Source: Anarhynchus alexandrinus
Taxonomy: Eukaryota > Chordata > Aves > Charadriiformes > Charadriidae
Assembly: GCA_008711295.1 (NCBI GenBank)
Contig: VUYV01000046.1
Span: 4,417,569-4,481,568 of the forward strand
Length of the DNA stretch: 64,000 bases
Direction of reading: 5' to 3'
Shown here: positions 59,617 to 64,000 of the stretch, in pieces
Numbering within the stretch: position 1 is the stretch's first letter
Layout: each line of letters opens with the position of its first letter
Notes under the pieces: model-generated
Told to the model about the DNA's origin: nothing
The model's input: the letters and a program-made list of their open reading frames with translations, nothing else
Databases searched by the model: none
Program-made: the position numbers and the translations under genes

Positions 59617-60810
59617 TTAAACTTTCCCCAAGTCAAGTCTGTTCTGGTCATGACGATAAGTGGTGAGTGATCTCCCTGTCTTTATCTCTACCCATGAGCT
59701 TTTCCATCCTATTTTCTCCTTCTGTCCTATTGAGGCAGAGTTAGTAAGCAGCTGAGTGGGACTTTGGCCCTTCAGCAAGGCTAACTGCACACACGTCTGT
59801 AGGTTTTAGCGAGCTTTTCCAAAGCCTGTGGAAGATAATAGCACCACAAAAGGAGTCCTCCATCTGAGGGCCTTGCACGATTTAGGGAAGTCAACATTAT
59901 GCTGCTGATGCCAGCAGAGCGACATTCGACTGACGTGAATATGAATTGAAAATCATTCCCCTAGATTTTGTCTTGTGTCAGGCAGCACACAAATACGAAA
60001 TGAAAATAAAATGACCAGATTGCTAACAGACTGAAACTGTGGCAGGAACAGCTTAGAATAGATTTACTGAGGAGTGCTTTCAGTCTGAAGATAATTGGGT
60101 GATGGGCCAGATCAGTGATTTCTAAAGAAGTGACAAATGAAAGGCTGGGAAAAAAAGAGTATTTGGAGGTAAAACTGCTGAAAAGTAAACACGGAGAAGC
60201 TAGTTTTCTCTAGGTAGGACTTTTCTTCTAATTTGTTTCTGTTTTCTTTACCCATCCGTGTTTTATGGTCAAATATTTTCAGCACAGGCATCCTGCAATG
60301 CCAGAACATTTCCTGCCACCTTTTTTCACACAAACAGTTAGCTATAACAGTGTGTTCTTCTGTATTTTTTCAATTAGGAAAAACTGCTGATGGAGACAAA
60401 TACGTTTTTAATGGAACCCTTTTTATTTACAGAAACATGGCACAATTTCCATGATTGTGACAATTTCTTTCCCCAAATTCTCCCCAGCACTACCCGCCCC
60501 CCTGCCCCTGCCATGTTGTCTCTGAGTCCCACTACTTAGTCCTCCCAAATCTGATACTTTTATTCTGGCTGTTCCCTCCACTTGTGTCATCTTATGGCTT
60601 CTCAGAGACCCAAAAACCTTGCTGAAAAATAGAGAATTGAACCTCATTGTTCATGCATGCTTTACAAGCGTCTTTGCTTGGGCCAATGCTTTATGCCTGT
60701 GCTTGAAGTAAAACTGCTGTCATTGCTGCTAACTAGCTCCATAAAGAAGCCTTATGAAATCTTAAAATCCTTGAAAGAAGAGCAGCGGTTATACCTAATC
60801 TGTAGCATTA

Positions 60811-60851
60811 TTCTTTCTTGTCTTCTTTTTCTTCTTCTTTTTTTTTTTTTT
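60811..60851. repeat. Pyrimidine tract (TTC-rich, then T13)
   Basis: An almost pure C/T stretch of about 40 bases ending in a T run. It is simple sequence, not placed before any convincing exon. Confidence 0.75.
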
Positions 60852-61786
60852 ACATCATCTTAAGGTGCACACATTATGCATCAGAACATAATTAACTTAC
60901 TATTCTTTTTAGCACTTAAAATATAGCTGTTGCGAGTGGCTGGCCTAGCTCCAGCTGCTTCAGTGATATTATTCATCTACCCAGGAGCATCTTGAAAGTT
61001 TGATTGCAATTAATGATTTCATAGAAATGGTTCTTACCTTGTTAATAGTTGTCTTGTTCAGCACTCACACAGATCGCAGGGACCTGCCATGGTCCACATC
61101 ACTCAGTACCTGACTGCTAACTGCTTCACTCAGGCCAGATAGGTTTTTTTACCCACCAAAAAGAAAAAAGAAAACAGTAATTTAACAATCAACAGTAACG
61201 TAACAAGAAATGTCAAACTCACTCAAAATCAGTAGCTTACTAACTGCACAAGTTCAGAATAGACTGTGGATCCTGTGGATGCTGAATCTGACCTAGGTTC
61301 AAAAGAAAATTAGACAAAGGCTATCGGACACAAAAAGATGCCTCTGGAAGTCCCTGCCCTGCAGGTCACTAGAAGATTGGAGAATACCTCTTATATTTGC
61401 CTTATTCTTTACTCTGCACTTAACAGCTACTACGAGTCATTGTCATGTGAGACTATCGGGATAGATGGACCTTTATTTGGATGTCATATGGTGACTTTTC
61501 ATATTTAGGTAACGTCAACTAATGTGTCCAATCCTAGCTAGTCCACTATAGCAGTGAACTAAAGAGGGCCGCAACAAAACTCAAGAATTGTGAGGTCATC
61601 TGTTTGATGGACAGCAAAAGGTTAGCCTGAAAGCAACACAGAGATAAAGCAAGACTGCACACATAGAGTGTGGTTTGCCATGGAGCCATCATTGGAATGA
61701 AAAGGCTAAGGATTCCAGCATTAGAGAATATGTGTAATCAAATCTCTCCCATGTTTTCAGTTTGCAAATGACAGATCTGTAGATGC

Positions 61787-61840
61787 AAAAAAAAAAAAAA
61801 AAAAAAAANNNNNNNNNNNNNNNNNNNNNNNNNNNNNNNN
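61787..61840. other. A22 run followed by a 32-base assembly gap
   Basis: Twenty-two A residues (61787-61808) lead into 32 Ns (61809-61840), after which AAACGACATA resumes. A further A16 run lies at 61863-61878. The gap probably hides a poly(A) or retroposon tail that was not resolved. A frame read across it on the minus strand is meaningless. Confidence 0.9.
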
Positions 61841-64000
61841 AAACGACATACATTAATAGATGAAAAAAAAAAAAAAAATCCCCAAAACTATGTCTGTAAT
61901 TGCAAGGAGATGTTAGCCAGTTCCTTTTTGGCAACGGCAAAAAAAAATGGTTTCTGGTCAGTTGCAGCCAACACTGCTGTGTTGGAAATAAATGAAACTT
62001 TTTATATCCTTCTCCATTCCTGCTGTATTGACATTGTTTTTGTTGGCACTCCCAGCACATATGACTGAGATGTTGTAAGGACACCCTGCCAGTACCTCCT
62101 CAGAGGTGTCCCTGGATAAGTTTAGCTTTGTGCCTACTGTCAGGGCATCTCCAAATGAGAGCCTCTAACTATCATGTTCTTATGCTCCAGCAGGATTTCC
62201 GCTCAATGTCTTTCAGATATCTTTGCAGAGTAGCACTTCCAGACTAGTAGTTCATCTACTAACTTTCCTATGAAATTTTAACTCTTTAAAACTCCCTTTT
62301 TATCTCTGTGCCCATCCTTCCTCAGGGGAGCAGGTGTGTTAGCCAGGGTTTCATCTTTGCTGTGATTTACCTGTAACCTTGTTGGACTAATTACAATCCC
62401 AGGTAAGTCACATCTGACATGAAGAACTTTCAGTAGCCACTGTTGCTCTGGGGCTCTCCTGATCTCCTCAGAGGCTTTGCTAATACAGTCTACTATTTTT
62501 CCATAACTCAAAATTTCACCCAGAAAATCTCAGAACCTGTTTTAGTGTCAAGAATATGTTATATTTTGCTGTGAAACACCTTAGGTGAGTAGCACAGTCC
62601 AACTCAGAATGTCTCCCAACAGGCTCACATAGTGTTCACAAATGTATGCTCTGTTTTTCTTAGGGAACTTGCCAGAACTCTGCTGACGCACCAAGCATAG
62701 AAAAATATTTGACTTCATCCTTGTCTCCTGGAATTTCTCTCCAGGTAGGGAGGAGAATGACTCCTTGTTATGAATGTATGTAATTATTTGGGGTCCCTCC
62801 TGATGGGATGTTTTGCACTTGTTTGTTTGGAGAGGCTTTCAAATGACCAATGAGTTCACCAGCTTTGCTAATTTTATTTTTTTTCAACTGTTGTGAGTCC
62901 TACAGCAATAAACCAGTTAAGTACCTCTGCCAGGCTCTGCCTTAGGACAAGAACTGTGATAATGAGTTTAATAGGTGGGATGGCTGTGGTCTTTCGGTTT
63001 AGCTCTGTACTCTGTCAACTTTCTCATCCCAAGGATGCTTCTTCAGTGTCATTGGTCCCTTGCCCTTCTAGAGGATCAAACACAGGACTTCATATGTTTC
63101 TTGCCTATGTGATTTCTATACAAACTCCCTTAATGGGAAATGAGTTTACTATTGTATCACCTGAGCTTAATCCATTTACTTGCTAGAGATTTTATTTGTC
63201 CTGTTTGTCCTGCTACCTGTTGCTTGACCTTATTCTAGGGTGTGTATTCAACTTAGAATTAACAACTGTCACTTACTTTCTGATCTGGAACGCTTCACTC
63301 TCTACACTCCTTCTGTATAGTCTCATGATGAATTATGTCCAAGTTAAATGAAAACTATCAAAATCATCAATCTGCTCCCACCATCTACTGTGAGAAACAA
63401 GACTAACTTTGTAAACTCTATAGATAAGGGAAATCACAAAATGTTCATGTATATAAGGAAAAAGAAGGACAGTCCCAGCAGATTTCTGGTCTCTTTCCCT
63501 GTATCTATATTGACACAAGAACTAACTAAACAGATTATGCTCACATCAATTACATGTCAGCTTTTGATGCCATACTGAGTGGATGATGGGACCATATCAG
63601 AAGTACCTGGAGAAGGATGAACCTGACCTCAGCAACAGTAGCACAAACAGGGTAAGAAAACTGACTATGACAAAGGACACAAAAGAGGCTATCATGACTG
63701 TGCTCCTTTACAGAGAGTCTGTTGATATCCTATGTACCATAAGTCCTCCAAACAATAATACAAAGAGGCAGCTTTGAAGGGACAAGGTGACAAGTAGAGC
63801 TAAGAGGGAGCAAAGGTAACATCTAAGAGATGAGAAAAGTTGAGATGTTGTGTAGAGATGGTATTAAGGCATCAAGCAGTGGAGTCAGATTTGAAATGGC
63901 AAGCAAAGCTGAAACGTGCAGATTGTTTTGAAGTAGCATGCAGAAGTGAGAAAGGGACCAGGCAAGTTTAAGGTGTTGAGCACAGCTGAAACATCTTAGG

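Larger units (their letters stand above)
58960..59793 (+). mobile_element. GC-rich ERV LTR (ERVL-like), same family as 13.5 kb
   Basis: The block fits a large, widespread bird LTR. It has a GC-rich middle of degenerate units built on 'CTGCAGCCCGGGG...GGGCCC...CTGGAGCAGG' (about 59215-59420), then ACTGACCGCAGCCCCCATCC, then the AATAAA signal (59611-59616). These are followed by TTTCCCCAAGTCAAGTCTGT, GTGAGTGATCTCCCTGTC and TTATCTCTACCCATGAGC, ending near CAGCAAGGCTAACTGCACAC. The 3' half is shared, inverted, with 13505-13669. The 5' boundary is uncertain (placed where G+C jumps), and the 3' end is 59791-59793. I find no target duplication and no second LTR. Frames of 130-208 codons inside it are low-complexity artefacts. 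Confidence 0.75.
59794..64000. other. Unique non-coding DNA to the window end
   Basis: No gene is recognised. Contains a TTC-rich pyrimidine tract (60811-60851), the gap at 61809-61840, and an A16 run (61863-61878). The frame at 63583-63777 reads through a GGGTAAGA donor-like site near 63651 but has no recognisable domain. Confidence 0.6.

Noticed and set aside
37321..59793. Full-length endogenous retrovirus bounded by the 37-kb and 59-kb LTRs
   Set aside because: The two LTRs are different families, lie 21 kb apart, and enclose unique sequence with no gag, pol or env similarity.
61689..62084. 131-codon minus-strand frame
   Set aside because: It runs through the 32-N gap and poly(A) tracts, so the open reading is not real.
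63583..63777. Exon-like frame with a GGGTAAGA donor near 63651
   Set aside because: The donor is imperfect, no acceptor is convincing, and the frame continues through the donor. Not supported.
1..64000. Microbial or phage features (operons, CRISPR arrays, tRNA clusters, toxin systems)
   Set aside because: CR1 LINEs, ERV LTRs, SINE relics and low coding density show vertebrate nuclear DNA. No regularly spaced repeat-spacer array or tRNA cloverleaf was seen.

Overview
This is a stretch of avian nuclear DNA with no protein-coding gene that I can recognise. The assignment to a bird rests on its repeats. There are five CR1 non-LTR retrotransposon pieces, several with the typical avian CR1 tail (runs of ATTCTATG-like words after CCTTCCAACC). 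There are also long terminal repeats (LTRs) of two families common in bird endogenous retroviruses. MIR-type SINE relics and roughly 40% GC by eye support a vertebrate. There are no dense open frames, ribosome-binding sites, operons, tRNA/rRNA genes or CRISPR arrays. Nearly all open frames of 60-110 codons are what chance gives in AT-rich DNA. I read the window as intergenic or deep-intronic sequence.

Layout. 1-29 may be the 3' end of an exon (a perfect AG|GTAAGT donor), but one such match is expected by chance. 30-8220 is unique AT-rich DNA with two MIR-like relics (6.7 and 7.2 kb) and two candidate conserved non-coding blocks. 8221-8960 is a minus-strand CR1. An old plus-strand CR1 lies at 11.3-11.6 kb, MIR-like relics at 12.15-12.3 kb, and a minus-strand LTR fragment at 13505-13669. 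17.9-23.3 kb is a CR1 cluster: plus-strand copies at 17950-18538 and 19266-20543, and a minus-strand copy at 23009-23303. 23.3-37.3 kb is mostly unique, with a possible unclassified LTR-like segment near 31.2-31.6 kb. A complete solo LTR with a 5-bp target duplication sits at 37321-37805. 37.8-58.9 kb is unique sequence with scattered MIR-like relics, a 36-bp alternating purine-pyrimidine tract, a weak candidate exon at 52014-52076 and an ancient CR1/L3-like relic at 57.25 kb. 58960-59793 is a GC-rich LTR of the same family as the 13.5-kb fragment. The rest is unique, with a 32-base assembly gap at 61809-61840.

How the parts relate. The two best-preserved CR1 pieces of one subfamily (8.2 and 19.3 kb) lie in opposite orientation, and each disables its reading frame by different mutations. 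The 13.5-kb and 59-kb LTR pieces are likewise relatives in opposite orientation. Nothing indicates an active element, and I found no convincing new biological system. The observations most worth checking are the solo LTR, the GC-rich LTR as a possible promoter or CpG island, the short perfect hairpin at 23.85 kb, and the candidate exon at 52.0 kb.
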